A stretch of 64,000 bases of DNA from Epiperipatus broadwayi (Eukaryota > Onychophora > Udeonychophora > Euonychophora > Peripatidae). A program made the translations under genes and the position numbers. The notes beneath the pieces were generated by a model. That model was not told the origin of the DNA and made no database searches. It saw only the letters and a program-made list of their open reading frames with translations. The stretch spans positions 55,431 to 119,430 of the forward strand of contig JAQFVV010001064.1 in the NCBI GenBank assembly GCA_028023455.1. The letters run 5' to 3'. Shown here one piece after another: positions 35,601 through 48,980 of the stretch (position 1 is its first letter; every line of letters starts with the position of its first letter).

Positions 35601-35680
35601 CATGCATAGAGATTTGTGATGATCAGTCATCATCACTAGTATTATGAAATCCTAGTTTTAACTATAAAAGTATTTTAGTA
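32626..35680. other. AT-rich DNA with degenerate tandem repeats
   Basis: Between 33110 and 33500 loose repeats of 'cagtcaatttttt...gagatgtaacgatcagt' recur about four times. Between 34050 and 34310 units with 'aagcaagtcaattaattca' recur about three times. From 35225 to 35690 catcatc-rich pieces recur. No gene is supported; the open frames at 33123 and 33803 follow the repeats. Confidence 0.45.
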
Positions 35681-35689
35681 AATAAACAT

Positions 35690-36957
35690 CATCATCATCA
35701 TCATCATCAACCATTATCAATCCACTGCAGGATGAAGGTCTCTCCAAGTTTAATCCATCTTCTCCGATCTTTAGCTTCTCTTTTCCACAACACCCCTCCA
35801 CATTTGCTTATTTCATCCATCCATCTCACATGTGGTCTCTTTCTGGGTCTTTTACAATCTCTTGGAATCCAGTTTAAAATTTCAATTGTTCATTTATTAT
35901 CATTTCTTCTAGCAATATGTCCAGCCCAACTCCATTTCAATCTTTTAATTTTTTCAATAAGGTCAGTAACACCTGTTTGTTGTCTTACCCATACATTGCA
36001 TTTTTGATCTCTTCTTGTTACTACCAACATACATTTCTACATACTCCTTTGAGTGGTCTGAAGTCTCTGTATTGCTTTTCTATTAAGTGTCCAAGTCTCA
36101 GATCCATAAGTAAAAACTGGTAAAACACATTTGTTAAAAAACATTCTTTTCAAACACATAGGCATATTTCCTTTTAGTATCAAGTTATTTCTACCAAAAG
36201 CACTCCAACCAAGTTTAATTCTATGATTAATTTCCCCCATTATATTTCCATCTGTATTAATAATCTAACCTAGGTATTTGTAACTGTTAACTTCTTCTAA
36301 TTCTTCATAATCAATCTTTATTTTCATATTTTGAGCAAATCGATTAAACATTACTTTAGTCTTTTTAACATTTATCTTTAGTCCTACTTTTCTACTTTCA
36401 TCTGCTAACTTCTGCAACATTTCCTGCAGCTCTGAAGCATTATTTGCAAAAACAACTACATCATCTGCAAAATCTAAATGACTTAAATACTCTCCATTTA
36501 CTTTCATTCCTTTAGCTTCCCATTTTAATCCACAAAATACTTCTTGCAGCACTGCTGTAAAAAGTTTTGGAGATATGGAGTCACCTTGCCTTACACCTTT
36601 CTCAATGTTGATTTTTCCAGTATCATTATGTAATCTAATTGTTGCTTTTGCATTTTTATAAATATTCTTTAAAATATGACAATATCCTGGATCTATACCT
36701 TGATGATCCAATGCTTTAATCACTGAAGAAATGTGTATAGAATCGAATGCCTTTTCATAATCTACAAATCCAAAACATAATGACAACTCATATTCATTTG
36801 TCCTTTCTATGACTTCTCTCAATACCTGGATATGATCTATTGTACTAAAACCACTTTTAAATCCAGCTTGTTCTCTTGGTTGGTGGAAATCCAAAGTTCT
36901 CTGTAGACGAGTTGTAATTATCTTGGTAAATTTTTTTATATAAAACTGATAAAAGGC
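35690..36957 (-). pseudogene. RTE-clade LINE: reverse transcriptase and 3' end
   Basis: Minus strand, ending in a (GAT)n tail at 35690-35710. The RT domain spans about 36265-36957: SLLSVLYK and TKIITTRL (entry motif, split by a frameshift), QAGFKSGFSTIDHIQVL, DYEKAFDSI (motif A), GVRQGDSISPKLFTAVL (motif B), DFADDVVVFA (motif C, the catalytic FADD) and KKTKVMFN. Downstream (36240 to 35730) it continues with WSAFGRNNLILKGNM, PVFTYGSETWTLNRKAIQRL and a basic 'RWMDEIRK' block. The enzyme would copy LINE RNA at a nicked target. Frameshifts and stops make it inactive. The endonuclease half of the same element lies inverted at 37.3-38.3 kb. Confidence 0.9.
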
Positions 36958-37361
36958 TGCAGAAAGGAGTTTGCTATTAACTAAAAGGAGACCCTTTGAT
37001 TCCTCTTGGAGGCCTTAAAGGAACCGAGCAGGGCAAATTCTTAATGTCCACTCCATACGTTCTTGTCGTTGCAGCTGTTATTACTATGTGATTATTCATA
37101 CAGTACACGAACATGGATGGGCTGCTCACCAACACGCATTAGCCTGCGTGGTGAATTTATTGGCTTTTTACCTCTGAGTTTAAGATCAAGAAACACCATG
37201 GTCTTTTTTCTCAGTGCCTGATAAGGCAGAATGAATGTTTGTGTAAATGATAAATATTTTTCCAATACATATATACAATTATGACAGACAAAAATAAAGC
37301 ATGACCCTTATTCCCAGGAGGCTGTAAAGTCACCAACCAAGGCAGCGGTTGGTGGCCAAAG
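36958..37361 (+). other. 5' untranslated region of the inverted RTE half
   Basis: Runs from the internal inversion junction at about 36957 into the endonuclease frame. It is noticeably richer in G and C than its surroundings (for example aggcagcggttggtggcc). It probably contained the internal promoter of the LINE. The junction with the RT half lies at about 36957. Confidence 0.55.
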
Positions 37362-38302
37362 GTGGAGGGTGCTAAGAATCCCCTGATTGTGGACCCAGGC
37401 TCACATTTGATGATGACTTTTTATTTAGGTACTTACAACTGCAGATCACTTTCAAGTGAAGGAAGATTGCAAGAATTAGAAGAAGAATTGTCTTATATTA
37501 AATGGGACATTATTGGACTTTGTTTAGAAGAAAAGGTGAAGAAACAATTGATTTAAAAAGTGGACACATACTCTATTAAGGCACACATATTGGAAATACA
37601 AGTGAAGTAGGATTCATTATAAATAAAAAGTGGAAGAACAATATTGTGGAGATTGATGGTGTATCAGACAGAGTTGCAAGATTAGTTATACAACTTAATA
37701 GCAGATACCAAATGCAGATAATTCAGGTTTATGCCCCAACAAGTTCTCATAGTGATGAAGTAGTAGAAGATTTTTATATGGATGTACAAAAGGCTTTTGA
37801 TCAGAGTAAACAACATTTTAAAATTGTTATGGGAGACTTTAATGCTAGAATTGGTAGACAAATGAAAAATGAAATTGCTGTAGGTAATTTTGGTTATGGT
37901 AATAGAAATGAGAGAGGACATAGACTTGTGGAGTTTGCAGAAAAAAAAAAACTTTATATTATGAATTCATTTTTTGAGAAAAATGTTAAAAGGAAATGGA
38001 CATGGAAGCATCCAAATGAAGGTACAGCAGAATTGGATTATATTTTGACTAACAGGAAATACATATTTCAAGATTGTAATGTTCTTAATAAATTTAACAC
38101 AGGAAGTGATCATCGATTAGTAAGGTGTAAGTTACGTGTTAATGTAAAACTCGAGAGACAAAAATTATTGAGAAAAACAATATTTACAGTTGATATTCCT
38201 AATCTTCAGAAACATTCTAATGAATTTAAATTAGAACTTACAAATAGGTTTCGAGTGTTAGGAGATTTTGAACATGATTCAGATTTAATGAAATTAATAT
38301 GA
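37362..38302 (+). pseudogene. RTE-clade LINE: apurinic-type endonuclease, inverted 5' half
   Basis: Plus strand, opposite to its own RT. The exonuclease/endonuclease/phosphatase fold is clear: YLGTYNCRSLSSEGRL (start), DIIGL, IIQVYAPTSSHSDE, VMGDFNARIG, the TWKHPNEGTAELDYIL block and GSDHRLVRCKL (catalytic SDH). It would nick the target DNA. A frameshift near 37540 splits it (37362-37556, then 37646-38302). It ends just past the endonuclease at DSDLMKLI, where the copy breaks off. The piece between endonuclease and RT is missing. Confidence 0.9.
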
Positions 38303-39509
38303 AAATAACTGATACACTTTTTTTTAAATAAACATAAACTTATATAAATGCTAGTGAATGTAATAATTAAATCCCAGTTTGAAATGGGATAATTTTAAAA
38401 AGTGCTTATGAGTTTATAAAGATAAATTTATTGTTGTGAGTTTATTAATAAGTTATGGCTGGTATCATCACCACTATTATTATCATTATTATTATGATAT
38501 TATTATCATCATCATTATTACCTTTATATTGTGATAAATAATCTAGTTAAATGGCCATCAATATCAATAATGGTCTTCACATGCTTGTTTAGAAGCCATT
38601 AATAGGATTATACTTGTCTGTTCATCAATATATATAAAATGAGCTACCAATGTCTATAAGAGTCTTGATGTATATAAATTTTTGGTGATATGGGGATCTT
38701 ATGATTTTATTGACATGAGTAAAATATAAGAGTGTCATTTTTTTTCATTAGTCATCCAAGTCATGTGTGATAAAAATGTACCGAATGAGTTTGAACTCAG
38801 TACATTCTAAACAGATATTTATCTAGATTTAAAACAATCTAGTGGCGCTCGTGGGAAAACACATGTACTTAGCTAAACTGAATAAAGAAGTGATCCCATC
38901 CCTTTTCCAACTTATTAACTTTATATAATATGTTTTATAAGTTGTCATGAATAGCACCAGTGTGTGCGTATGACCATGAATGGTCTTATATGGTTGGAAA
39001 GAAGAATAGGAAGGATTCTTTATTAAAAGAACCTAGTATAGGAGATAAGCATAATGCACTCCAAGAATCTCAAAGTGGGTAATTTTATTCAGATGCTACA
39101 TTTAATATTATTTTTATTTGATGACAATGGCCAGTATCTAAATATCATTAAATATTTAATGATGATAGTTTTAAATTTCACTGTTGTTATTTTAAGTACT
39201 AAGAAATGAGATAATTAATTTATTTCATTACTAATGTGACAGAATTAATGTTTAGGATAGTTGCAATCGGGCTATAATGTTATATTTAGTTATTGAATTA
39301 TAGCAACTATCATTTTGTCACTCATCAATATATAGATTGTAATCAGTTATAAAGTAACAGCCTTTTATCAACCTTTTTATCAATTCATCTTTATTTATTC
39401 ATACTGTTACAAAAAGCACAGATTATAAACGTATTTTTAATAATTAATAATTTCGTCTATATCTATATATCTATCTATAATTGCTTCTAATTTTAATTCT
39501 GTTACAATA
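38303..39509. other. AT-rich DNA with ATT/ATC repeats and a tRNA-like fragment
   Basis: 38470-38525 is an irregular (ATT/ATC)n run. At 38780-38830 gagtttgaactcagtacatt resembles a decayed polymerase III B box. No gene. Confidence 0.45.
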
Positions 39510-40480
39510 TATATATATATATATCATGCTGAACCAGCTCTCATCAGTTGGTTCAGATCATTATCTCTCATACTTATATATATATAACAGTGCTCAGTTT
39601 ATAATAAAATAACAAATTTCAAACATTCATGGGCAGGCTTCAATATACTCCACCCTTCAAGTTTTCAGCCATCCATACCATTGAAAATCTGATGATGAAA
39701 TGCCCAATCTTTTGTTGATGCCAATATTATTGTGATGTCCATGTTGACCTTAAGTCACTCAGATCTCTCATGTAAAATACTTTATCCATTTCAATGCACA
39801 GAAGAAGTATGGACAGGATACAGGTCGATTCTATAATATTAGAATACAAGTATAATTTAATATACTTGGAAATTAGAAGTAATTGTAGATGATTTGATTA
39901 CATCTCTTTCAAGCACCCTTCAGCTATCGACTATATGCCACACAACTGGTACACATGACCACACACATGTGAAGACGACAAATGGATCTCCTACATACGT
40001 AATTTTGTGCTAAATCAGCACTCATCAGTTGGTCCAGATCATTATTTCTCACATACTATATAAACAGATCCCAGTTTATATTAAGATATGTTTAAAAAAA
40101 AAACTTCTAGGGGTCAGAGTGACTTATGGGCATCATGGCTATCACAATAATATTGGAATCAACAAAGAATTTGGGCATTCCATCATCATATTTTCAATAG
40201 TATAGATGGCTAAAAAGTTGGAGGATGGAGTAGATTGAAGCCTCTCAATTAAAGTTTGAAAATTTGCTATGTTAATATAAACCAAGCACTGTTTATAAAT
40301 ATGTGTGGGAGATAATGATCTGGACCAACTGATGAGTGCTGGTTCCTTATGAAATATGAATATTGGAAATCACTTGTCTTCTTCACATGTGTGTGATCAT
40401 GAATATCAGTTATATGAGATAGAGCCAATAGCTGAATTGTGCATGAAAATCTGAGTTCAAATCCTCTACAATTAAATTTA
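39510..40480. mobile_element. nested foldback MITE family B copy
   Basis: Outer arms: gctgaaccagctctcatcag (39527) mirrored near 40330 (ctgatgagtgctggttcc), with ccatccataccattgaaaat mirrored at 40190-40215. A second, related unit (about 39790-40080) sits inside and carries the same catcagttggtccagatcat phrase. A tRNA-like box pair (gatagagccaatagctgaat, gagttcaaatcctc) closes the right end. The open frame over 40267-40521 comes from the repeat and is not a gene. Confidence 0.75.
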
Positions 40481-42127
40481 ATTCCCAAGTAAATTAAATT
40501 ATATTTGTATTCTAATACCACATATATATTGTAAGAGAATAAAAAGTTGATCTGAAGGTTTGGGAAGCATTTAATAACTGAAATAAAAAGATAATAATCA
40601 AATAACCTTTATTATCTTTCTTATAGTTAGGATGCCATTGATAAAAGATTGACTCTGACAAAGTCATAATAGAGTGATCCTATTTAATTATACCCTGAAA
40701 ATTATGGGACCATTTGCAACAGGATAAATATGTGTGTATGCTAATCTCTGTTATAACTTCAATGATTTAGGCAATGTTTTTAACAGATTGAAATGTGCAA
40801 TGAGAAATGATAACTAATGCAGCCTGAATAAAATATATATAGCCCAGTTGTTGTTGACCCGATGTAACAGAATGAAAATGAATCCTGAAGTTGAACATCA
40901 TCTGTAACTGAATAAAACAAAAAAGATCGGAAGAGCACACGTACTAATTTTGTAGTACCTATGAATAATTGCATCACTCAAAACAGAATATAATATACTA
41001 AGTAAAACAAATGCTAATCAATAAATAACCATTTAGCATTTAAAATAATCCTTTATTTAATCACATATCTGGTTGTTACCTATACCAAAACAAAGTGATG
41101 ACTATCTTTATTATAGCACCATGAGTTCAAACAGCACTTAAAATAAACAGAAAACAAACAAAATCATCATTTCAAATACAACCCTAATTATAATCCTTAC
41201 TTAAAATATGTTAAAAAGGCAATCAAACCAAATATCACTGACACAAAACAAAGATATATGTTTAAGATAAATTTCACTTATAATCAAATGAAAATAATGA
41301 TAAATTCAACAACTAAATTCTAATATACCTAACAATCAAACATTTCTTATAATAATATAAACATATACTAGCGTTTAATACTGTTTATATCTAAATAAAA
41401 TAATTCAGGCCTGCCCTGATTGAAATAATAGCTTTAGTATGTCCTATAAGTTTACAACATTGATAATATTTAATAAATATATGATGCAATAATTAATTTT
41501 AAATCCTAGTTTAATAAAGTGATAAATAATACTAATTCAGCCATGCTACACTCTTATATTAATATACTATTACTAATCATGCTATTTATATCAGCATAAA
41601 CATATTTAATAATGATGTAATATCAATAAACATATAAGATAATCTTGAATCTATAATATCCAATCACATCAGTATATAAAATAAACCGTAGATTTCTATT
41701 GAATATTTACTTAAGTACAAATAACAAATCATATTAATTTATTTTAAATTTCCTGTAAGTTAATTATTAAAACTGTACATTATAGCAATCAAGATATATA
41801 AAAAGAATTATTAGCATTTATTATAATCAAGTATGAATATTAAAATTTAATAGTTAACTGGATTTACAGTTCACATCAATTAAACTTTAAATATATATTA
41901 AAGCAAATCATTTTGACTTATAACAGAACTAAATATACTACTATGAGCTCTATAGTTGACCAAGATTTAAGATATTATTGACCAACCATGATCTCAATAA
42001 GGTACTTATACAATCAATAATAATTTTGATAAAACAAAGATTTAAATATGATTATCATATAAAATTTATATCTAGTCAGATAATACTATAGAATTCAATA
42101 CAAAAAATATATATAACCATACTCACT
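40481..42127. other. AT-rich unique DNA
   Basis: No repeats or genes recognised. Long runs of ataaa/taata composition. Confidence 0.5.
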
Positions 42128-42155
42128 TACCAATGCCAGGATTTGGTTTCTGGTT
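42128..42155 (-). other. candidate first-exon end with strong splice donor
   Basis: Minus strand ATGAACCAGAAACCAAATCC is followed by tggcattg and a near-consensus donor gtaagtgag. It would give a short N-terminus MNQKPNPGI. No homology recognised and no promoter seen, so it may be chance. Confidence 0.15.
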
Positions 42156-44672
42156 CATATGATATGTTTATTTTAAATAAATTTTATGATATAGGCAGTT
42201 TACATTGTCTCACTTGAATGTTATTAATCAATTAATCCATTTACACACATGGACAATAATCAGACAAGTTTATTTGACTTAAGTTAGATTAAAATTTATT
42301 AATAAATGAATATTAATTATATATTGTAACCTTATATTTTAGTGTAAAATATAAAGCTTGATAGAACTGATTTAAAAATTTCTCTGTTTTTTTCTAGGTG
42401 ACTTGATTGTCTTGGTTTGCATTTTGTATCTACTTGAAACTTGCATTTAAAGCAACTTAATGATGAGAATATGTAATATTTTGACTTTCTTATTGCTTGT
42501 ATTTTTTTAATGTATTAAAAAATTGCTCTGTTCTATCCACTGATTTAGATCAGATGTGTTTAACAGTGTAAGAAATCAACAACATATATTAAGTTTAGTA
42601 AAATGTAATTAATAATAATAATAATAATCCTTATTTATTTAAAAATAATCCTAGAAATTATCTTTAATTTAAAATTAAAAGCCATTTATTTAATTAATTT
42701 TCAATTATTAGATAAAATATGATAAACATGTTTTGCATTTTTCAGTGTGACAGAGTGTTCATAATTTTAAAAAAAATGGAGTAAAAATAACATGTATGTA
42801 AAACATGTAATGAATATTTAAAAAAATTAATAACAAAATAAATTAAAACAAAATTTCTCCTATATAAATCAAACTACAAGTATTGTGATAATTTAACAAC
42901 ATGACTGGCTGAATTTAGATAATCTGTTCAAGTTTTGCCAACTGAGAATCAAGTCACTGATAATCTTCTCAAATATCTACAATTAAAATATATCGGAAAG
43001 ATTAACCTCGAAGATGGAAATAATAGCTAAAAGGTCAGTGTATTTGGAATATTTTTTATTGCTTGAAAACTTGTAACATTAAATAGAATATTTTAATCTT
43101 ATTGCTTATTGAGATAACTATATTATACATGCAGAATGAAGTGTTATACTAATTTAAGTTATAAAACCTTACATTCATAATTTTAACACATTATATTATG
43201 CATATGCAAAGGGAAAGTCTATATTAATGTCTTTGTGTGTCAGTAGCTGAATAATAAGAAATTGATTATCCTATCTTGAATTTATATTATCAATAATGTA
43301 CCTACTATTTGATTTGTTTATTATTGAAATAATGATATCAGCTGTTGAACAGCTAATTAAAAGAAAACTATTTTCTGACTTCAATAGCCAATGTTGGATT
43401 GTTAGATTATTATTTGCTCCGATGATTTAGTTTTTGATGTTGAATAGATGAATTAAGATAATCTAATTATTATAAATTTGGGACAATGCTTGATATAGAA
43501 TGTAGAATTTAGTAACTTATAAAGAATATTCTAATTAAAACTCAACATGCCGTGCTTTTAAAAATTATCTCATCTATTCATAGAGCCCATGCAAGAGTCC
43601 ATTAATTTGGGAGTATTTACAATAATTGGAAACAAAAGAAATATAATCACACCTATGAAGTTTTGTCTTATAATTAAAAAAATATTGTTTTATGTGATGT
43701 ACATTAATTGTTAAAAGATGTGCTATATTTATTTTATGGGTGAATATTTACTCCACCCAAAATGATGTGTACTTTAATTTAATGTTTATTTGAATAAGAA
43801 TGCATTTTATTTTCATATGAACATATATATGTAAAGTTCATGATATATATTTTACTATGCTTAATTTAAATTCAAGAGATTGAAGAAAATAATTAATTGA
43901 GGGAACAGCCCTTGTGAGAAGTTAAAAATTATTGATGAATTTATAATGTTTGTCAACATTACATGAATTATTCCTATGAGTCTTTCCAGGGTTCTGTGCC
44001 TATATTTATGTCATATTTATTACATGGTTATTATGATCATATTTTAAACAGAGTCAGTCATTATCTCAGTCAGTCTTTATTATGAAACACTTTTTCATTA
44101 TGTCTGAACTCATGTCTGCTAGAGTGATGGCATTATCTGAGTTAGCAGAATAATTGAGAAGGATGATTTTACATTTTGATTTGAAGTAAATATTAATACT
44201 GCTTTGTAATGTTAAATGGCAATAGTCTGTTCTGGTGGTTAATCTACAGAATAATTATTTGCTATTTTCTGTATTTTGCAGTCATTCCTGCACTGGTGGT
44301 TAATTTGTGGAACTGTGTGTTGCTTGATGGTGGTGTAGAAATCCACAGTGTATTTAGTGCTGTGTTATTCCTATGTGTAGACATAGGCCTACACAGGAAT
44401 ACCATTTTACTTCATAAATATAGGTTTGGACAAAGTCTTTATGTACTATGATGTTAAAATTATCCTTCATCAATAGGTATAACCTGTAAGTTCAGTCATA
44501 AGGTATAGCAGGGAATTCTATCTAAATTTGTCTTCATAATGTATTATATGTTTGTCTATATGATACTTAGCTGAATTGAGATACAAACTTCCACATTGGT
44601 TCAGTATTTTATTATGGCCAACTCTCGCAAATATGTCATCATTACTTGTTGATTATTATTATAAGTTTACAG
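42156..44672. other. AT-rich unique DNA
   Basis: A (TAA)n run occurs at 42611-42628. The 80-codon frame at 44209-44451 is hydrophobic and includes a hairpin (tcctatgtgtagacatagg with cctacacagga), but has no domain or supporting context. No gene is called. Confidence 0.45.
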
Positions 44673-45865
44673 TACACCTGGGTCTCATTTTATACGATAG
44701 ATAGGTTCCTCAGAAAACACACGCAAATGAAATCGTGCAAAAATAGACGCAACTTACATTGAAAAGGGGGGGGGTGCGGTTTGTGATTTTTCAAAATTCG
44801 CGTAAAAGCAAAGCACCAACGTAAAATTACTTTAAAATTCGCACAAAAAAAAATAAGGAAATAAACTATGACTAATAAAAAATTTCAAATTTGAAAAAAA
44901 ATGATACAAGACAAACTTTTTTTAACTATATTTATTTTTATTCAAAATAATATATTTTTATGCATAATTTACAGTACAGTAATTTAAATTTTTTTATACA
45001 CATTTTAATTATTATTGCTATTTGCCCAAAAAGACGTTCGTTTGCAAACTAGTAAAAAATCAGATTCTCATGTGATGTGATGTATTTGGCTTCTCCTTAA
45101 ATGAAGTCAAGAATATCTCAGCAATTATTCTCACAAGAGGAAATACAACTAGCGCCAAGTTCACTCTCATGTTGTGTTAATGGTTTTCTGTTGACGACGA
45201 CGATGATTTTATTAATTGTTTATGAACTTAGACTTATGATAATAAAAAGACATTTATTCACCACTGCTGGGAAAAATTTAATTAAAACTAACAACTAAAA
45301 ATTAAATTTTTATTTTTGTCTTTAATTTTCAATTCCATTTAAAAATCAAATTTCGTTTTACATCACATTAATTTCAAGTCGCCTGTAAGGAATTTTTAAA
45401 TTGTTAATTACAATTAAAAATCAGGTTTTAATTGTGCCCACTGCTATTATTGACCTTTTAAAAATAAACTTGTGGACACTAAATGATTAATAATTGATTA
45501 CGTTCTTTTTTAAAAAGCAAAAACAGAATATGATTTAAAATGCAAAATTAACACTCACAATGTTTGAACAAATTTACATTATAATCTTGTAAAATTTAAT
45601 GTGTGTATACATAAAATGTGGAAATCATGATTTTAATTTCATTATTGCATAAAATCTTACTATTATAAAGCACTGAAAATATTGAAATTACTAAGATAAA
45701 AGTTGAATTCCAATGATGTGTTATTACTTTCAATATAATGCAAGTGCATGAAATTTATTATTTAAAGTAATAGCGCATTATCGGACTTCGACTTTTGGTG
45801 AAAGACGAATCGCGTAACTTCAAAATCGTGTTAAATAAGTCCATGTAAAAAGAGACCCAGGTGTA
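44673..45865. mobile_element. Tigger/pogo-like DNA transposon, non-autonomous
   Basis: Terminal inverted repeats TACACCTGGGTCTCATTTTA at 44673 and the complement ending gagacccaggtgta at 45865. If TA is the target duplication, the repeat proper starts at CACCTGGG. The inner left end (gcaaatgaaatcgtgcaaaaat, ttcgcgtaaaagc) and inner right end (gacgaatcgcgtaac) show the cg-rich 'cgcgtaa' phrases common near Tigger ends. About 1.2 kb with no transposase frame. A LINE tail sits inside it. Confidence 0.65.
45062..45118 (-). mobile_element. 3' tail of the SGNH-ORF1 LINE family
   Basis: On the minus strand this reads tgagatattcttgacttcat, taaggagaagcc, then a (CATCA)-type tail. It matches the 3' ends at 54.85, 60.2 and 62.2 kb. 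Only the last 60 bp are present, as in a heavily 5'-truncated insertion into the Tigger-like element. Confidence 0.75.
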
Positions 45866-48480
45866 TAGGTTTATTGGTTCTAGAACTGACCCATTGGATA
45901 TTTCATGACTAGATATTAAACTTCATTCTCTTTCTTCAGGGCTGAAATTAAGTCCATTTATAATAAAATCTTGTAATTGTGTTTATTATAAAACTGGTGT
46001 ATACTATCCATGTATTGAAGCAAATAAATGGAATGGTATTTTATTTATTTTGTTTATTTTATTTGTTTATTTATTTATTTGTTTAATTATATTAAAACAT
46101 TATATAATCAACTAGTTGTTAATGATAAAATTGTAAATAAATGTTAACTCATAATTTAACTTACTATGCTGTTGCTATTTGTCATTCATAAATCCCAGAA
46201 AATCCTATATATTGAGTAGACCATACATTAGAGCACATATTGTCACTAATAGGGTATATAACTCTTGCTAATATTCTGGGGAAATATTTGAATACTTTTG
46301 TTCTCAGGTAGTTTGTGATGCATGGGGTGCAATAAAATCCCATTTATCTCTTCCATCACCTTAGTTTTGTTTTGTTAATTCTGGAATATAGTACAAAATT
46401 TGTTTCTATAAATGTTTATAATACTAGGCTCAAAATTCATAGATAAATTTACTAGATAATGTTATGATAGAATTCATTCTCTTAATGCTATGATTGGCAA
46501 TTCATCAAACATAATAAGAGTCTCACTTCTATTTATTTAATTATAAATTTAAATTAATGAGGAAGGAACACAAGTTTTCTATGCTTACTTATTATTGCAA
46601 AGCACATACTTAGACTAGCATTTGTACCAAAATCCTAAGTACATCTGAGCTATAATAAACTGTGTTATAGTGATATTTATAATTATTGCTTTTAATAGCT
46701 AGTATAGACCTGGGGAATCATACATGTCATTCTGAAAGAGTAATCATTAATAGTTTCACAAATTATGCCATCTTGTCCATGGTTGTCCATAAGGTCTCAT
46801 GCAAATGAAAATCACAAATTAAGGTTTTGAATGATAATAAAAATTATATAATTATAATTTGTCTTAGGTAATCTAACATACTTTCACATACTGCTACAAT
46901 GAATCTTTGCAGTGTACTCTGGCCCTAACCAGATTAGTTCATAACAATTTCATGTTATACCATTAATTTTGTCTGTTGATCTGATCAGACTTTTCAGTTA
47001 TAATATATATGGTGAATAGATGGTAAATAATTAATATATACAACTACAATCAAATTGCTTGTACAATTGATCATCAATTGATATTAATGCCCTGTTTAAA
47101 TATGTCATTGCATATTAATTTCCAATTATTTAATACCAAATATGAAACACTATGTCTATACAACACAATATGTTGTGGACCATTTGTACTTCCCAAAACA
47201 CCAGAAAGTTTAATATATATGTTTATATAATGTATTGTATATATATGCAAAGACAAATCTAATTGTTTTGTTAATATGAATTTAAGAAAACAAAATATAG
47301 TGAATACTTATTATGATAAAATCTTTTTTTAACTTCTAATATAAGTGATATACCTGAAGTTAATTTAAGATCAACAAAAATAAATTAAGTATATTTTAAA
47401 TATTAAAATCATAATTATTACACCAAAATATATAAATTTAAACTTAGAAAAATGTAACTCTCTTATATTTTGGTATGTAAATAGATTACTATTCAACTTA
47501 TAACTATACACTATTTATCTCAAAGACTATACATTTAAATAAAGGGAGACAAAAAATTATGAATACTAATAACAAATACATATAAATGACCTGAATGAGA
47601 GTCTTTAAATATGGTAATTCCAAAATGGTGTTACAGTTCTGATGTCAATTTCAAACTACAAACCAATAGTATGTCCTTATTCTAAAAAACATATAATACA
47701 TTCATGAAAACTTTTAAATCCAAATTACATTTTATTGATTCCAATGTTTTATATATAAATCAAAATTATTTTTTCAAATAATAATTATTTGGTTTATATG
47801 ATATATACACATAAGTTCTATACTCACAATGATATGAAGAGATATTCTTTTATGAACAAGTGTTATTTCAAAATATTAGGAATGAATAGATGTTAACTTT
47901 ATGTAGGATGATAGGAAATTAAACTGATTCATATGTTAGATAAATTGATTAATCATTTTAATAGAATTACACAAGCAGATATATATGTCTCTTGTATACT
48001 TTCTGATATTGGTGTTCAATCTTTAGAACATAGGTAACATCCATTTTAAAAGCTAAAATATTCTGATGGTTTAATGAAATGAAGCAATTTCAATGATTTT
48101 TCTTTTATCAATTGTTTTCCCATTAATTTTTTTGATATGCTGCTCAGTATATGCACAGATAATATTGCTTCTTACCCTTTCATTTTGTTCAGTCAATGAT
48201 ATACTTTAAAGGAACAAATCATAGATATAATAAAATATCTTTACTAACAACAAAATGATCTATAACAATAGCTGTAATATAGTCATATAATCATCACAAA
48301 TAAAACATATAAAAGCTCTTTTTGGCAAATTTTAAATTTTTGCCCTTTTCAATATGGCTTAATTACAAAAATAACCTATACTGCATACACAGTGACATCT
48401 ACTGGTTTTATATAAAATTAACACAAGCCCATAATTATACTTAAATACAACAACACATATTATACAACCCTCCATTCATT
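45866..48480. other. AT-rich DNA without recognised features
   Basis: A TTTAT/TTTG run lies at 46040-46085. No gene or known repeat could be supported. Confidence 0.5.
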
Positions 48481-48500
48481 TTTCATTATCCAATTATTAG

Positions 48501-48980
48501 TTAAATTAATTGATTTTTATAAATGTTCATACAATTATTTTTGTTATAATTAATGTAATTGGTTTCATATATTTTCCTTCTATTAATTTCTTTAATATAA
48601 TTTAATGGACGTATATTCTTAACACAATCTATTCTATGTCCATATTTTAAGTAGTGAACATATAATGCAGATCTGTCATCTCTTCTATTAATAGCATTAT
48701 TATGCTCTTTAGCCCTTTCTTCTAATTGTTTTGCTGTATGTCCATAATAAACCATACTGCAAACCCCACAAGTAATTTTATATACTATACCCTTTTTATA
48801 TTTTATATCATCTTTTATTTTATAATTCCCTACTAATATATCAAGAGTTTTACTGTTTGACCATCCTATTTTAATATTTTGATCTATATAATTTTTATTT
48901 TTTAATAATGTATTATAAATTTTAGGAACATATGAAAGTTTTACCCATTTTATATTTTCTGGGTCACTATTATTACCCAA
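48501..48980 (-). pseudogene. Penelope-like GIY-YIG endonuclease
   Basis: About 160 residues. Upstream it has WVKLSYVPKIYNTLLKN and IGWSNSKTLDILVGNYK. The nuclease follows: GIVYKITCGVCSMVYYGHT (GIY...YIG variant with CxxC between the halves), KQLEERAKEHNNAI (the conserved Arg and His helix) and YLKYGHRIDCVKNIRPLNYI. The domain nicks DNA to provide a primer. Here it is complete to the stop, but out of frame with the RT, so not made as a fusion. It is distinct in sequence from the GIY-YIG at 4 kb, so two PLE families are present. Confidence 0.9.

Noticed and set aside
44209-44451. 80-codon hydrophobic frame
   Set aside because: No start context, domain or transcript signal; part of it is a hairpin. 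Treated as chance.
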